In this document: piece after piece, positions 1 to 12,600 of the stretch
Numbering within the stretch: the first letter of the stretch is position 1
Layout: each line of letters begins with the position of its first letter
Source of the DNA: Adiantum capillus-veneris
Lineage: Eukaryota; Streptophyta; Polypodiopsida; Polypodiales; Pteridaceae
NCBI GenBank assembly: GCA_014529385.2
Contig: CM043958.1
Location: forward strand, 154,689,293-154,753,292
Direction of reading: 5' to 3'
Length of the DNA stretch: 64,000 nt
The notes under the pieces: model-generated
Seen by the model: only the letters and a program-made list of their open reading frames with translations
The model's database searches: none
Told to the model about the DNA's origin: nothing
Made by a program: the position numbers and the translations under genes

Positions 1-1
1 G

Positions 2-105
<104 letters not shown>

Positions 106-479
106 TAAAACATGGGATTGATATTGATATGTTTGTGGAAGATAACTTTTAAGCTTCATGACCATCAAATTCTTTTTGTGTTTTTGTGAGAGACCTTACA
201 TGCCTTACATGCCTCTAGGGTTGAATGTGAAGATAATTTTAAGGCTTTGATACACCTTGTGGTGTAGCAGCAAGATAGTAGCTTGCAATTATTAGTCTAC
301 TCTTGCTTCAAACTATTCAAAGAAAGACCTTCGTGTGATTGATACTGAGTCGATGCTAAACACTGTGGGTCTATATTTATACACTCTTTCTAGCAATTAC
401 ACATAAAGATTTCTTTCCATGCATGTGCCATACTTTAAGATGCTCCACATATGCATCACCATGCCTACTCGCATCAAGA

Positions 480-1061
480 GATTGACATCGAATTTCCTTA
501 GTGAGCAACACACCAACAACATCGCTGGAAACTAACTTTCTATTGGGTGCAAAATTGCTTATGGTTGTGTTGAAGGTATCCCATTATAATGGTAGCGAAC
601 ATAGCAAGAAAATAACTTTCATTTCATCATCGAAAATGAGACCTTTTGAAGTAAGCTATGAATACACGTTGTTGAATTCATTCAAGTGAGAACTAACATT
701 ATTGACTTCTTTCATGGTTATGCGTATCAAATTTCTTCATCAAGAAAACCTTGTTCGAGGTGTTGTTTCCATCCCATGCCTGACATAGAGCATCCCATAA
801 ATCTTTGGCATTGGTCTTGTCCATTATGGTAAAGTACATGGATTCACCAAGGTGCAGGCGAATGATCGCCATAGCACGCTCATTCAAGTCTTTCCATTGA
901 TCATCAGTGTACGCATTCTCTCTTCTTGCACGCAAGGGTGCTATCAAGCCTTTGCTGGTCAAAACATCTTGCATACGGTGCCGCCAACAAATAGGAAAGT
1001 TTGAACCATCAAACTTTTTGATGTAGTACTCTTCTCTTTCGGAAGCACTACTCGCAGCCAT
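480..1061 (-). pseudogene. Ty1/copia gag relic (UBN2/DUF4219-type)
   Basis: The intact N-terminal part (1061 down to 699, 120 codons) begins MAASSASEREEYYIKKFDGS and carries the copia Gag signatures KFDGSNFPICWRHRMQDVL and ALCQAWDGNN. Past the stop at 699 the homology resumes in other frames down to about 480, with pieces such as LNEFNNVYS, FDDEMKVIFLL and SDVVGVLLTKE. These align residue by residue with the Gag of the copia element at 32 kb (LNDFNTNISQL, FDDEVRALLIL, DDVVGVLLSEE). Gag would package element RNA. No zinc knuckle, protease or RT follows, and no primer-binding site was found upstream, so this is a fragment, not an element. Confidence 0.85.
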
Positions 1062-3210
1062 GACTCAAGAGAATGTAACCAAGAAACTTCATGGTGAATT
1101 GCCTGGGATAATTTTGGCAGAAAGTCCCCTAGAATAGGAGTGACAAACTCAAACCAAAAGTAGAAAAATCATTGTGTAAGAACAACTAAAAGTGCCACGT
1201 ACACATAAAATGGACTCGCTGGAAAAATCAAGTAGAGTCTCCTCTGTACTTGGAGCAGACTCTCAGACCCAACAGACCAAAAGTAAGCGCATAAAATGCA
1301 GAGAACAACCACTGTGCATAAACTGCTCAAAACCATTGTTGAGTGCCTACCAACTCAACATCAAAAGCACAAGAAAACACCTAGATACATATCCTATGGT
1401 GAGGGAATCATAAGAGGGGAACTCCAGCTACCTGTATCACCAAAGGTATCTCAACATTTGAGAATATCGGAGCTCAAAGAAAACCTCACGCAACAACCCT
1501 CCAAAGGCTAAAGCAGAGACAATAGGACTAGACACAATCTCAGAAAGGGCTCTTCCGGTCCGAGTCTTAGAAACAACCATAAAAATTACCAAAATAGTGG
1601 AAAAAGAACTTTTGACAACATAGCTAGCAGAGAAGGATGCAGAAATAATACGCCTCCTTGAAGTCACCCACACGCCTCAAACGTCATAGGCAAGAATGGA
1701 AAAAAGTCTTGATCGTCTAAGTCAGGATGTTTCAAACTTGACACAACGAGTGAATCCCCCGCCTGTTTAGGGGACACACATCAGTCATCACACTCAGATG
1801 CATTTTTGTCCAATCAATGCCAAGTATGCTACAAGATTTTTGATGGATGGCATGGATACTACACATTGGCATATGACCACTTTTATCACCTAATTTACTT
1901 AACTTGATTAATGTAAAATAATAGACAATGTGGAATCTGTTCGCAAGAATTTCCACAAGGGCTAAGTAATATTATATATTCAGAATGGAAAATGAAAATA
2001 AATTCAAGCTTGACAAGACCCCAAGGGATTCACTCTATATACAAAACGGGATGCCACCTACGAGCGGACAACTTTGATATAATGCCTATATACAACTCAT
2101 ATTAGGGAATATGACCCCCTTTCTACGCTTATACGACAATCAATGAAGAAAAATAGCATACCCCTATCTTACATATAAAATTTAGGTCTCACATGATCTA
2201 ACTAAGTAAAACTAGTCAAAGAGTGTGTAGCATAGTGGGTGGCAATGTACTAAGGAACCACTTCTATTGATAACTAGATGTACCCTTAATGTGTCTTAGT
2301 TTAATTTGACTTTCAAACTATGTGCCCGATCAACCTGCACTCTAGCTACTCGTCCAATTCTGAACCATCCAAAGCTAGTGTAAATCAACCCTTGACTTGC
2401 TCCAAATCAGCTCTTATCTATGATCGGCTTGATGCAAAATTTAATGTGTGGCTTAATAAAAACTTCCCCAAAATTCATTAGAGTTCTAGTGCACACTGTG
2501 ACCAATCTTTACAAATAATCAACCCGGGTCAGTCCCCCCCCCGCCATAAATATGATACCCCCCTTCCTTATTTTTAAGCTTGGGAGATAAATTATTGGGG
2601 GCCTACTCCTAACTTATACGCTTATTTAACTTGTAAAAGAAAACCCCCTCCCCTGCACTTACATGCTACGGTAAGGTTTCCATGGTGAATCCCCCGGGGA
2701 CAAGACACCCCAAGTGCAATGAGAAATCTATTTAATATTGAAGAAGCACACTCAAACACCAAACTTGATAACAATATACATTGTAATTTTTCCTCGAGGC
2801 AACATTATATACAATGAAAACATGTTGAAGAATAATAAGCTCCAATTACATTTCATATTTTCTCACGTGATATACCAGCTAATCATGTACCATTATCACC
2901 TGTAAGAAAAATATAGCCATCTGCTCAGGTGACATGCCGATCGATGTAGCGAGAAAATTGAATCACAGAGAGTATAGGTCTTTGTCATTTCCATGGCTGC
3001 AAAAACTAACTTCAAAATATATACAATACGTTAGTACACTTAATCATAAATAACCAACTTAAGCAGCACAAATCACTATCTATTCACTATTAATTACTAA
3101 TTAAAATTCATTAATCATAACTAGACATTAGAAGAGAGTTCTTACCAAAAAATACTAGTCAATCTCTCATCTTCTATGAGAGCTGATGCACCAAAGACAT
3201 CTATCTCTAT
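1062..3210. other. Spacer, no recognisable gene
   Basis: AT-rich sequence with only short unconvincing ORFs. I saw no LTR pair, primer-binding site, tRNA or coding homology. Part of it may be the 5' flank of the gag relic, or the 3' end of the CACTA relic that starts at 3211. Confidence 0.5.
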
Positions 3211-3484
3211 TTGAACTTATGCATCTTCGTCATCAAACTCCATGGCTCCATCCATCTCTGCATATATCTCAATATATGATCGCTCATCTTTAGGTTCAGG
3301 CATTTGCTTACCAAGAGCACTGACTTCAAGCTCGATATCCTCATCTTGATCATCCGCAGTCTGTGCACGCTGCTAATGTCTCTCTTCGTTCTCAACCTCC
3401 AATCCTTCACAAACTTGTTTACTCCGTGGAGCAACTTGGATAATAAAGAGCCAACACGGTTTGATAAAATCCTCTTCATATTTT

Positions 3485-3834
3485 TGTTAGGCTAAGCCCA
3501 ACTTGTGGCTTCATATGTAAATGCCCTCTAGCCATGTAGGAAAGATAAATAATGAGACGGTCCAATAGCAAGAGGGTGCAACCACTCTAGCCAATGATTG
3601 TAAAGCACTAAGTTTGTATATAGGCTACTTTCTAAATAATCAATTGCACTTTGAACTCTATCATTGTGTCTATAATCTCTCCCGTTATGCTTTGCCATTG
3701 GTGTAACCTTACCCTAATCTCCATCTCTCCAACCCTACCCCTAGCACCATGGTTAAGCTAAGGCTTCACACTCCTTAGCCTTATGCTAACCATTGGTAAT
3801 TAGGGAGTAAGCTTCTAGATCAACTAACCCATCA
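3485..3834 (+). repeat. 5' LTR of the non-autonomous element
   Basis: 350 bp, TG...CA. It shares long blocks with the right copy, such as GCCCTCTAGCCA, GCAAGAGGGTGCAACC and CTAATCTCCATCTCTCCAAC. The tRNA-Met-like primer-binding site begins at 3837. Confidence 0.88.
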
Positions 3835-5980
3835 AGTGGTATCAGATCGTGGTTAGTGATTAGCACTTCCTAATCACACTAATTGATCCACATCTAATCA
3901 TTCTCTATATGCTAGACATCGTGTGTGACACACTTTTTTGCTAGTTAATTTCCCTCCTCTAATAAGTATGCTAATCATTGTTCAATTTGTTAAGCTTGGG
4001 CATGTTCATGGGGTCATTCCATAGAGGCACTACCCTTCTTGGCGAATTTGACATTGATTAACTATGTGTACATTTGTGTGTATGTAACTGCATAAATTTG
4101 TGCCCCTTTTTAGAAAAAAACTATTCGCACAACCATAATCACATATTTAGTGTTCATTTACTTCCGCAATTTTGTGTGTGCACATAATGCTTCTTGAGTT
4201 CTTCCTATAGAGCTATTGCTATTTAATGTGGATATTGGTCGTGAATTAATGTTTCAATTGTGTGCTTTGAATTCCTCTATTTTCAACTTTCAGTAGCTTG
4301 ATTAACCTCTAAATTTTGGAGGAAATTAGAGCCATTAAGCAATTCTCCTAGTTTTAGTTTTTGTGTGTGTGTGTGTGTCTTTTTTGTGGGAGCCACCATT
4401 TTTGGATGTTCCAAGGAGGCTTGTGGATGAACTTTCACCTCTACAAGTCAATTTCATTGTATATTCTTCGGGTCCGCCGATTACTATCCACAATTTGTCC
4501 ACTCTGCTATCAGCCCCATTTCTTGGAGTTGACAATTTTCACCTCGCATGATGCTCCTCATGCCCCATATGCTTGGCATCGCCCATCAAAAGCCTTGCAT
4601 CATAGCTATATGCTACCAACGCTCAGCTTGGGGTAGCTTCACGTGTGCTACCCCATCAATATTTGCCATGCCGTCACACTACCCTGCACTACTCGACGAT
4701 ACATCTTGCCACATTGGCCTGCTTGTCACCTACTAGTCTGAGATTTTTTGAGTATCTGCAAGCCTCACTCTATCCTCTCACCAAAGCCCTCTCATCATCA
4801 TTTACTGCTGTTGACATTACCTTTGCACTACCTCAAGATGGATCTTGTCCAGCTGTAAACAAAAACCTGCAACCTCTACAAAGTTATAAGTCTACTACGT
4901 TCTCGACCCACTGCTCTGTGACACGCTTGTCCTGCAAATGAAAATCTTGCACTGATTAGCTCCTCGACCCTGTTGTTATCTTCTGCAAACCCTTGTTCAC
5001 ACGGCCTCCTCAAGGGAAAATTCCCACAAGCCTTGTGCTCCAAAAGCCCCACCTAAAGGACATTCACACCAAAGTTTTTCAAAGCCTCACCATAACACTA
5101 GGTGCCATACGCATTAAGCTTGTCCCCACGAGCTCAAGCACTAAGGATTGTTTTCACAGTTTTCTCATGTCTAAAAGGCTCAAAGCCCTTTCAAATCGCT
5201 TCAAGGCCTCATTCTCAAGAGCTTAGTGCTCATAGGTTTTTCAAAGCCTTTATCATTTTGTTTGGGGACACTCTCACAGGCTGAATTTCCTCCAAGACCA
5301 CAAGCCACAAGAACACTTTAATGACAAAGAATGCTATGAGAAAAATGTATGAAACACATGTGTATAAAAACACTACACAAACAATGTGCACCATTGTTGA
5401 AAAGTATGCAATGCTTATGAACAAAAACATAATGAGCACGAGATTAGACACTTCCATCACAAGAAATCGTAATTCCTTCCCGCACACAATGAGCACACAC
5501 ATTGGCACACACATGATGCACACCATTTTTGCAATGTATGAGTGCTATGCACCATTAGCCAAGAAGATTGCACCCTCGACACAATGGGCCAATGAAGATT
5601 GACATCAACATGAAGATACTGACATAAAGGAGAAGACGACAACATCAAAAAAAACCAATGACAACAAAATAAAGATGAATTTGAAGAGGACAACCATGAC
5701 GACCCCTTCACACAAAAATGATTGAATGAACAAAATTTCTTGTACTGTAGGACTACTAGTGAACCTACTAAGTCTCACTTGTGAACCATGGTGATGAATC
5801 CAATCAAGAACTGCTATGATGTATTATGACACATTGAACCATGGTAATGAATTAAATTGAGCCGCCATGATGCATCAAGTAGATGAATCATGTTAGTCTA
5901 GGAGTACACCATGACACAAATCCATGAACCAAAATACATGAAGTCTTTTTACAACCCCAAGTTTGGCTTAAGGGGGCGAT
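3835..5980 (+). other. Interior of the non-autonomous LTR element
   Basis: It contains a (GT)8 tract at about 4364-4379 and overlapping ORFs of 60-98 codons, none with recognisable domains or a consistent frame. The 5'-most part after the primer site is AT-rich and non-coding. The segment 5081-5250 has loose repeats of CAAAGCC-type blocks. The polypurine tract is at 5970-5979. Confidence 0.6.
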
Positions 5981-6317
5981 TGTTAGGGCAACTTGTGGCT
6001 CCCTATGAGAATGCCCTCTAGCCACCTAGGAAGGATAAATGATGAGATGGTCCAACAGCAAGAGGGTGCAACCTCTCTAGCGAATGATTGTAAATCACTA
6101 AGCCTATATAGAGGCTACTTTCTAATTAATCAATTGTACTTTGAACTCATTGTGTTTATAATCTCTTCCTGTATGCTCCTCCCTTAGCGTAACCTAACCC
6201 TAATCTCCATCTCTCCAACCCTAACCCTAAGACCATGGTTAAGATAAGGCTTACCCTCCATAGCCTTATGCTAACCATTGGAGATTAGGGAGCGCTTTCA
6301 CATCAACTAACCCAACA
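5981..6317 (+). repeat. 3' LTR of the non-autonomous element
   Basis: 337 bp, begins TGTTAGGGCAACTTGTGG and ends CCCAACA. It is preceded directly by the polypurine tract. Confidence 0.88.
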
Positions 6318-7490
6318 CTTTTTTTTTCCATGGTGGATCTAGGATAAACACAACTTGTTCACAATGCTAGGAAAGTAAAAATGTATCCCGATCATCCATC
6401 CACACTAACCTAGAGGTCACTTGAATTAGTCCCCTCCTATCTTTATACATTGTTGCATTGGGACCACTAGTAACAACCTTAAATCACTTCACATCAAAGA
6501 TAAATATATCAAGCTTTCTAAAGCTAATTTTCAATATTTATTGGATGTAGCCAAAGTATTCAAGTTGGCCAATCTATGTATTGTCATCCCTAGCACTACT
6601 CCAATGTTCTTGAACAAAGCTTTCCCTAGCACCACTATCAAAGGTGACATTTCGTGTGTCTATCTGTTGCACTCTAAATTGTCACCCATGTGATCACAAT
6701 GCCCCGTATTTGCGATACTACAAGTACAAAAAACAATATTAGACTTAATATAGAAATAATTTCATGTGGTTAAAAATGAGAAGCAGGTACAATCTATACA
6801 TGACAAACGCATCCCCTCAACATCTCCTCTTCTTCCTCAGTAATCAAAAATTCAGATCACTTTGCTTCCAATATTGTTACATCTAGTCAACATTCACTAG
6901 GAAAGTTTGGTAGTTTTTGAAGATGATTTGGAAAGAGAAGATTTCTAGTGGCATGATTGCACTTGAACTACTAGCGATCAGCCAAACGTTGTTGCTTTTC
7001 CACTTCATATTTCTCAATCCACTTTCTCATGACTTCTGAGTTGAGAAGACAAAATCTCATAGCCTTTTCACACATTTTGGCATCCATCTTCCTCGTGATG
7101 CCATGTTTGTGTGGCTCCACCCCAATTACCTTTGTGTTTGTCTTAGAAGTTTACATTTAGGGCATCTCTAGATCAATTGAACCCAAAAACTCACAGATAA
7201 AAACAAGAGACTCCTATAAGAAGCCTTTAGAAAGTCTTCATAAATCTCTTCAAGAAGAACATTGAACTATAATGGACCGTCCTAGCTATTATAGCTTCAT
7301 CAACCACATGCACAAGTAAATGCATTTGGATAGTAAGAATGTTTGTTGAAAAATACTTCTCCACCTTGACTTTCAATGATGGGATCCATGTCAAAGAAGA
7401 CACCCAACATTTCTTCCATCGCAAATTCTTGGAATGTTGCATCGAGTGTCGGTGGAGTAGACTCCACCAGTGGCGGTTCATCTGCTATTC

Positions 7491-7779
7491 GCCTCCTCTA
7501 TTGCATTTGTGATGAAATAGGAGCAATATCTAAGAGTGGGGGTTGACCCTTTCTCTCGTGACCATGAGATTGATAACGGAGATCTTATAGTTGCTGTAGG
7601 GGAAAAAGGCCGTTGTTACGTACATGCTAATCCTAGATCTTTTATTTTTGAAAGATTTGTTGGTTGCATAGCACATAAGGTCATGCCATCCTAAATCTAT
7701 AGATTACATTAAAAATTACTAAGCAATAGTGAGTGTGGTCTGTTATTACAATATATAACATTTAACACATAAGTTTGAA
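7491..7779. other. Spacer between CACTA relic and satellite-like array
   Basis: No supported feature. It may be upstream transposase sequence decayed beyond recognition. Confidence 0.4.
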
Positions 7780-9248
7780 CACACGGCTAGCTAGCCTTAA
7801 GCGGATTGAAACTGTCAAACCCTAAGCCGATTGTGTTTTAGAGTGGCCATACCAAAATTCGGTTTGTTAATTAGAGGATCTTAAGAGACCAAGCACGACC
7901 AACCCTAAGCGGCCAATCAAAAATTGCTAGCCCTTTAGAAATTCTACATTGGCATAGTGTAAACTACCTCACATTCTCTAGCCATGTCCGATCCGAACAC
8001 ACCTCATTCTAGAGGTGCACATAGATCAAGAACACTAGATTATACTATTGTGTTTATTGGTCAATGCCTATACTCGTGCATGCAACATAAGTACACACCC
8101 GCGTCTACATGACAATGCATGTAGAAGACAAATCCTAACACTCTAACACTCTAATCTAAAGCTCCAAGCAGCCAAACTAAAACCTAAATATGTCGGTTTT
8201 TTGATTAGCTAAGTCAATTTAAAGTTGTCTTTAAATGGCGAGCCCCAAGCGTCTTTACAAAGCCAATTCCTAGCGGCCAAGCCAGAGGTTGCTAACTTAA
8301 GCAGCTAGCCTTAAGCGGACTGAAACAGCCAAACCAAGAAGAACTAAAACCATAAGTCTCTAACCATAAGCTTCTAACCCTAAGCCGGTTGAAATGGCTA
8401 AATTAATGGGACCCTAAGCCAATTTAGAGCAGCCAAACCAAAAGCTGCTAACCCTGAGTGGCTAGTCTTAAGGGGACTGAAACAACCAAACCAAGCAGAA
8501 CTAAAACCATAAGCTGCTAGCCCTACGTGGATTGAAATGGCTAAGCTAATGCAACCCTAAGCCGCTTTAGATCGGCTAACCTTAAGCGACCAAACAAGAC
8601 CAGTCCTAAGCGGCTAAATTGCATGGTTAACTATTGGCACACAAACTAAAGCCGCTAACCCTAAGCCATTAGATCTAAGCGGGCTGAAATGGAAGAACTA
8701 AAGTGATTCTAAGTCGGTTTATAGAGTGTTTACATGGCCATCCCTAAGCGCCTTTACAAGGCCAACTCGTAGCGACCAAACCGAAAGCCACTAACCCTAA
8801 GTAGGTAGTCCTAAGCGGATAGGAACATACCAACCTAGAAGAACTGAAACCATCAGCTGATAACCCTTAACGAATTGAAATGGCTAAACTAATGCTACCC
8901 TAAGCCGATTTACAACGGCCAAATCAGAAGCTGCTAACCCTGAGCGGCTAGCCCTAAGCAAATTGAAACAATCAAACCAAGAAGAATTGAAACCATAAGT
9001 TGCTATGCCTAAGCGAATTTAAATGGCTAAACTAATGTGACCCTAAGCCAATTTAGAGCGGCTAACCTTAAGCAACCAATCCTAAGTGACCAAATACGAC
9101 CATCCTAAGTGACTGAACACAATCAACTATTAGCATGTATACTAAAATCCACTAACCTTAAGTGGACTAAAATGGACAAATCTATATGAGCCTCAATTTA
9201 GATTGACCTACCCTAGCGCCTTTACACAGCCAACCCTAAGTGGATTGA
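7780..9248. repeat. Degenerate satellite-like array with CCTAAGCGG motifs (left part)
   Basis: Many imperfect copies of phrases such as AACCCTAAGCGGCTAGCC, GGATTGAAATGGCTAAACT and CCCTAAGCCGATTTAGAGCGG. The marker phrase AACCAAGAAGAACTAAAACC and close variants occur near 8331, 8488, 8832 and 8974. This implies a basic unit of roughly 140-160 bp inside a longer higher-order period. The array continues at 17899-18480 beyond the CACTA insertion. Confidence 0.85.
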
Positions 9249-9269
9249 CACTATGAGAAATTGTGGTGT

Positions 9270-9289
9270 TTACCGCGGGCCATTACCGT
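9270..9289. promoter_or_regulatory. Left-terminal transposase-site pair
   Basis: TTACCGC at 9270 and TTACCGT at 9283 lie about 20 bp inside the CACTAT end. They are the outermost copies of the element's subterminal motif. Confidence 0.7.
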
Positions 9290-9351
9290 GAAACAAGAGA
9301 GAGGAATTCAAAATGAGGAGAGAGAAATCCTTTTGTTGTTCAAGCGGCATT

Positions 9352-9406
9352 TTACCGCTTGTATTACCGCGTGCATTTCCGCGAATATTCCAGCGCCCAT
9401 TACTGC
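9352..9406. promoter_or_regulatory. Left subterminal 12-bp phased array
   Basis: TTACCGC-type heptamers start at 9352, 9364, 9376 (TTTCCGC), 9388 (TTCCAGC) and 9400 (TTACTGC), exactly 12 bp apart with variable 5-bp spacers. By analogy with the 12-bp TNPA sites of En/Spm these are probably binding sites for the element's accessory protein (inference). Confidence 0.8.
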
Positions 9407-9678
9407 TAAATCCATAGACCCCCTTTCGCCTCCCTCTCCCCCCGCGGATTACCATTTAAATCCACTACAACTCAAAATGTATTTACACACTATAGCTCCT
9501 ACACTCTCCAGAATGCTTGCTCACTTTACTTAATCTCTCTTTCACTCTAAAAATTCTATACATAAATCATTGAACTCACAACAAAACCATTACAAATACT
9601 ATTCATAAGCACATAACGAAACATTTGCAAATTAATCATATACTATACCAAGTGAAAGAATGGAGAGTTTTATTAATT

Positions 9679-12600
9679 CTCATCTTGTATAAGATCTCTA
9701 CAAGCACTAGGATCCATATTTAGACCCATAGTATTCAAATCAATAAACAAGTTTAGAGATTCTTCCTCCTCTCCATCACCTCCTGTAGAATCATCATCGC
9801 TTTCTCCCTCTTCCTCCTCCTCAAGATGACTATTTGCAAGGCTTGGCTAACCTTCTTCAACTTCTACTACATCTTCCTCTGCATCTTGTGGTGATGGTAT
9901 GATGGGATCAATTACTGGCTCAATGTCCGTCTCTGCAAAGATAGATCTACCCCGCGGCGTGACTGGAATGACATACCAAAGTCTTCTTTGATATATACAT
10001 GGCACATAAAAGACCTGTACGTCACACATAAATAATAAGCTGATATACATATATTAAATTTTTAATTTAAGTTAATTGCACATAGCCTAAATTACCTGCT
10101 CGCAACTACTAGGATACACCAAGTTGTCAGTTTTTCCCCGATGGAATTGGGTGGAATCCACCATAATGAGCCCATTTTCATGTCTTTTGACCTCCCCCGC
10201 AAACCATCGGCACTCAAAGAGGAATTTGTGAAAAGATCTAAAATCCACTTTGATTATTCTCTCTATAGTACCACAATATCTGACCTCATCTGTTGTTGTG
10301 TCAAAGTTTCCCATCACGCCACAATCATTAGTGGTCCGACGCTCATCTATCTTGCGGGTGCGAAAATGTCGGCCTTCGGACCAAATGGAGTTGAAAATGA
10401 GACCCTACAATCACAATGCATAAGAGGTTACATCGCATTTCATTAAGTGATTTGCATACATGCATACATAACATATACACACTCACCTTGCGCAAGCATC
10501 CTCACGCATACTTCCATTCTTTAGGGCTTATTTGTTCTCCTTGTGCTTTGGCATTGGTCATCATGATGGCATTATGGATCCACTCTACTTGAATCAAATC
10601 AGGATATTTTGCAAGCTCTTTAGGAAAAGGAGGTGCACGTCTACCTCCATGCATGGGACCTCTTCCATGCATCTCTATCCCTTTCTCTAGTTGCACGGGC
10701 TTCCAAGTACATATTGACCCATTTGGTCATGATAGTGGCATTGAGTAAACATTAGTTGTTGACTATGGCATGAAACTCTCTATCCATGACCAAGAGTGAG
10801 CCTTTTCCACTAGGAATGGTTGAGTGCTTCCTAGGATCCTCTTCTTCACTCCACAGATGAGGCAATGATGGATCCACTGTGATGAGATACTGTGAGACAT
10901 ACACAAATGCCTCTTGCACCACCCAACCTTCTGCCATGCTCGCCTGAAAACATTAAAACCACATATTTTTTATTAGTAACTCCATAGCATATAAATGCTA
11001 TCTATATTGTATTGATTTTGCATACCTCCGGTTGTGACCTCAATCTAACAAAATCCTTTAAAGTCTTCAAGAATCTCTCCAAGAAGAACATCCATCTAGA
11101 GTGAACCACCCCACAAATGAAAATCTCCTCAACAAGGTGAAGCAATAGGTGTATTTGGCTAACAAAGATTGTATGTGGGAATGCATCCTCAATAGCACAC
11201 ATTGCCTCTACTGCTAGCTGATGGGCTACTGGTATGGCTTCTACTCTCCTTGGAGCTCACAAATCTACAGGGCACAAATAATATAGTAGATGAAAAAATT
11301 CCATTGTTCATGCATGCACAACATGATATAGTACTTGAAAAAAACCCATTACCTCACAATCTCACCCACTTTGAATATTGCAGCATTCACCTTAGTGTCC
11401 CCATAACCACTAATAGTTATGGGAAGTACAAACTACAAACAATAAAACATCTTAGTGAATGTCAACCTATATATAAGGACACATAGACACCACAAACTGT
11501 TCTACTCTTACCTGAAGGATTTTACGCCAATCATGGGATTTCAATCCATACAATTGAGTGGAGCCACCCTTTTTGGTTTTTGTGAAAGCACCTTTGAGTG
11601 ACCGCATATATCCCGTTGGAGTTCTGATGGATGCAATAACTTGCTTTGTCCGCTCTTGGTCTACCTTTGACAGTATCCACGGTACAGATTTTGGGAGAAT
11701 CATCTTTCCCCGCTCCCCCATGCGGGGCGTGGTTGAAAGGGGGAGACGTCTCATGGCTCTTAAATCTTCCCTAGCACCCAATGAATCCTTCTTGCCAATT
11801 ATGTGATCCCATATAGCTTGCCCAACATTTTTGAATACATGCATAGGGTCCAATAAGTGCTGAATTTTCAACGAAGCCCAATAGGGGAGCAACAAGAATA
11901 TTGAGTACCTCGACATACCCTTTGGCAACCCATTCGGAGGTGGTGAGGTACCATGATGCTCCTCCCAATGCTTTGCCCAATCAGCCATGGTCCAATGGAA
12001 CGGCTGCACTCCATTGATAGGGGGAGCATATCTACGATGTGAAGGAGGCAGGAAGCGATGGTTATTGGGATAGATCACCTTCCCAAGAAGAGGAGGTCTC
12101 TCTGTCACAAGGAAAGGGCCACAAGTGGGACACGCACTATGTCCAGATGTTGCCAATCCTGCCAAGAGGTAAACAAACCTTACACATGAGATGATAAACC
12201 TAAAGCAAAGAGTACAATTAACATGTGCATACTTACCAAATACCTCTCCAAATCTTGGGTAATCATGCATGGTCCACATGAGGATGCACTTGATGACGGC
12301 TTTGCGGTCTCGTGGTGGCCGTGAAATGTCAATGACATCTATGCCTCTCCATAGTTCTTGAAGCTCATCAATAAAAGGCTGTAGATATACATCCATGTTT
12401 CTTACCTTGTGCTTTCCTGGAATGAGAAGTGATAGTAAAATGTTTCCCTTTTTTGTTGCCTCCCAAGGAGGAATATTGTAGTTTACAACCACCACCGGCC
12501 AAGTGCTCCATGAAGTAGAGCGGTGCCCAAATGGATTCACTCCATCACTAGCTAACCCAATCCTCAAGTGACGAGGCTCATCCCTGAACTCTGGCCATGT

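Larger units (their letters stand above)
3485..6317 (+). mobile_element. Non-autonomous LTR retrotransposon (2,833 bp)
   Basis: Two similar LTRs, 3485-3834 and 5981-6317, both start TGTTAGG and end CA. The left LTR is followed by TGGTATCAGATCG, a close match to the plant tRNA-Met primer-binding site TGGTATCAGAGC. A purine tract AAGGGGGCGA lies just before the right LTR. Flanks ATTTT (3480-3484) and CTTTT (6318-6322) look like a 5-bp target duplication with one change. The 2.1-kb interior has no gag, protease, integrase or RT homology in any frame, so it must have moved using another element's proteins (LARD/TRIM-like). It sits inside the CACTA relic coding region, which continues on both sides. 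Confidence 0.85.
3211..7490 (-). pseudogene. CACTA transposase relic C (tnp2 C-terminal half), split by an LTR element
   Basis: Read from right to left. 7480-7230 encodes the DUF4218 segment FSTNILTIQMHLLVHVVDEA and VHYSSMFFLKRFMKTF. About 7140-6960 encodes CLLNSEVMRKWIEKYEVEK, the linker also present in the CACTA copy at 60 kb. About 6480-6330 encodes the end of DUF4216, HCEQVVFILDPPW. After the LTR insertion (3485-6317) the protein resumes at 3484 with DFIKPCWLFIIQVAPRSKQV and an acidic tail ending EFDDEDA-stop. Compare VFYVPCIYQRRLWYVIPVTP in the CACTA at 10 kb. There are several stops and frame changes, for example TAG in the acidic tail near 3376. The transposase core (Transposase_21) and element ends were not found. 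An old dead copy. Confidence 0.75.

Noticed and set aside
4361-5602. Chain of ORFs inside the non-autonomous LTR element as gag
   Set aside because: No zinc knuckle, no gag-like motif, low-complexity composition and no consistent frame.
7780-9248. Interstitial telomere
   Set aside because: CCCTAA occurs only within a longer unit and never as consecutive CCCTAAA repeats.
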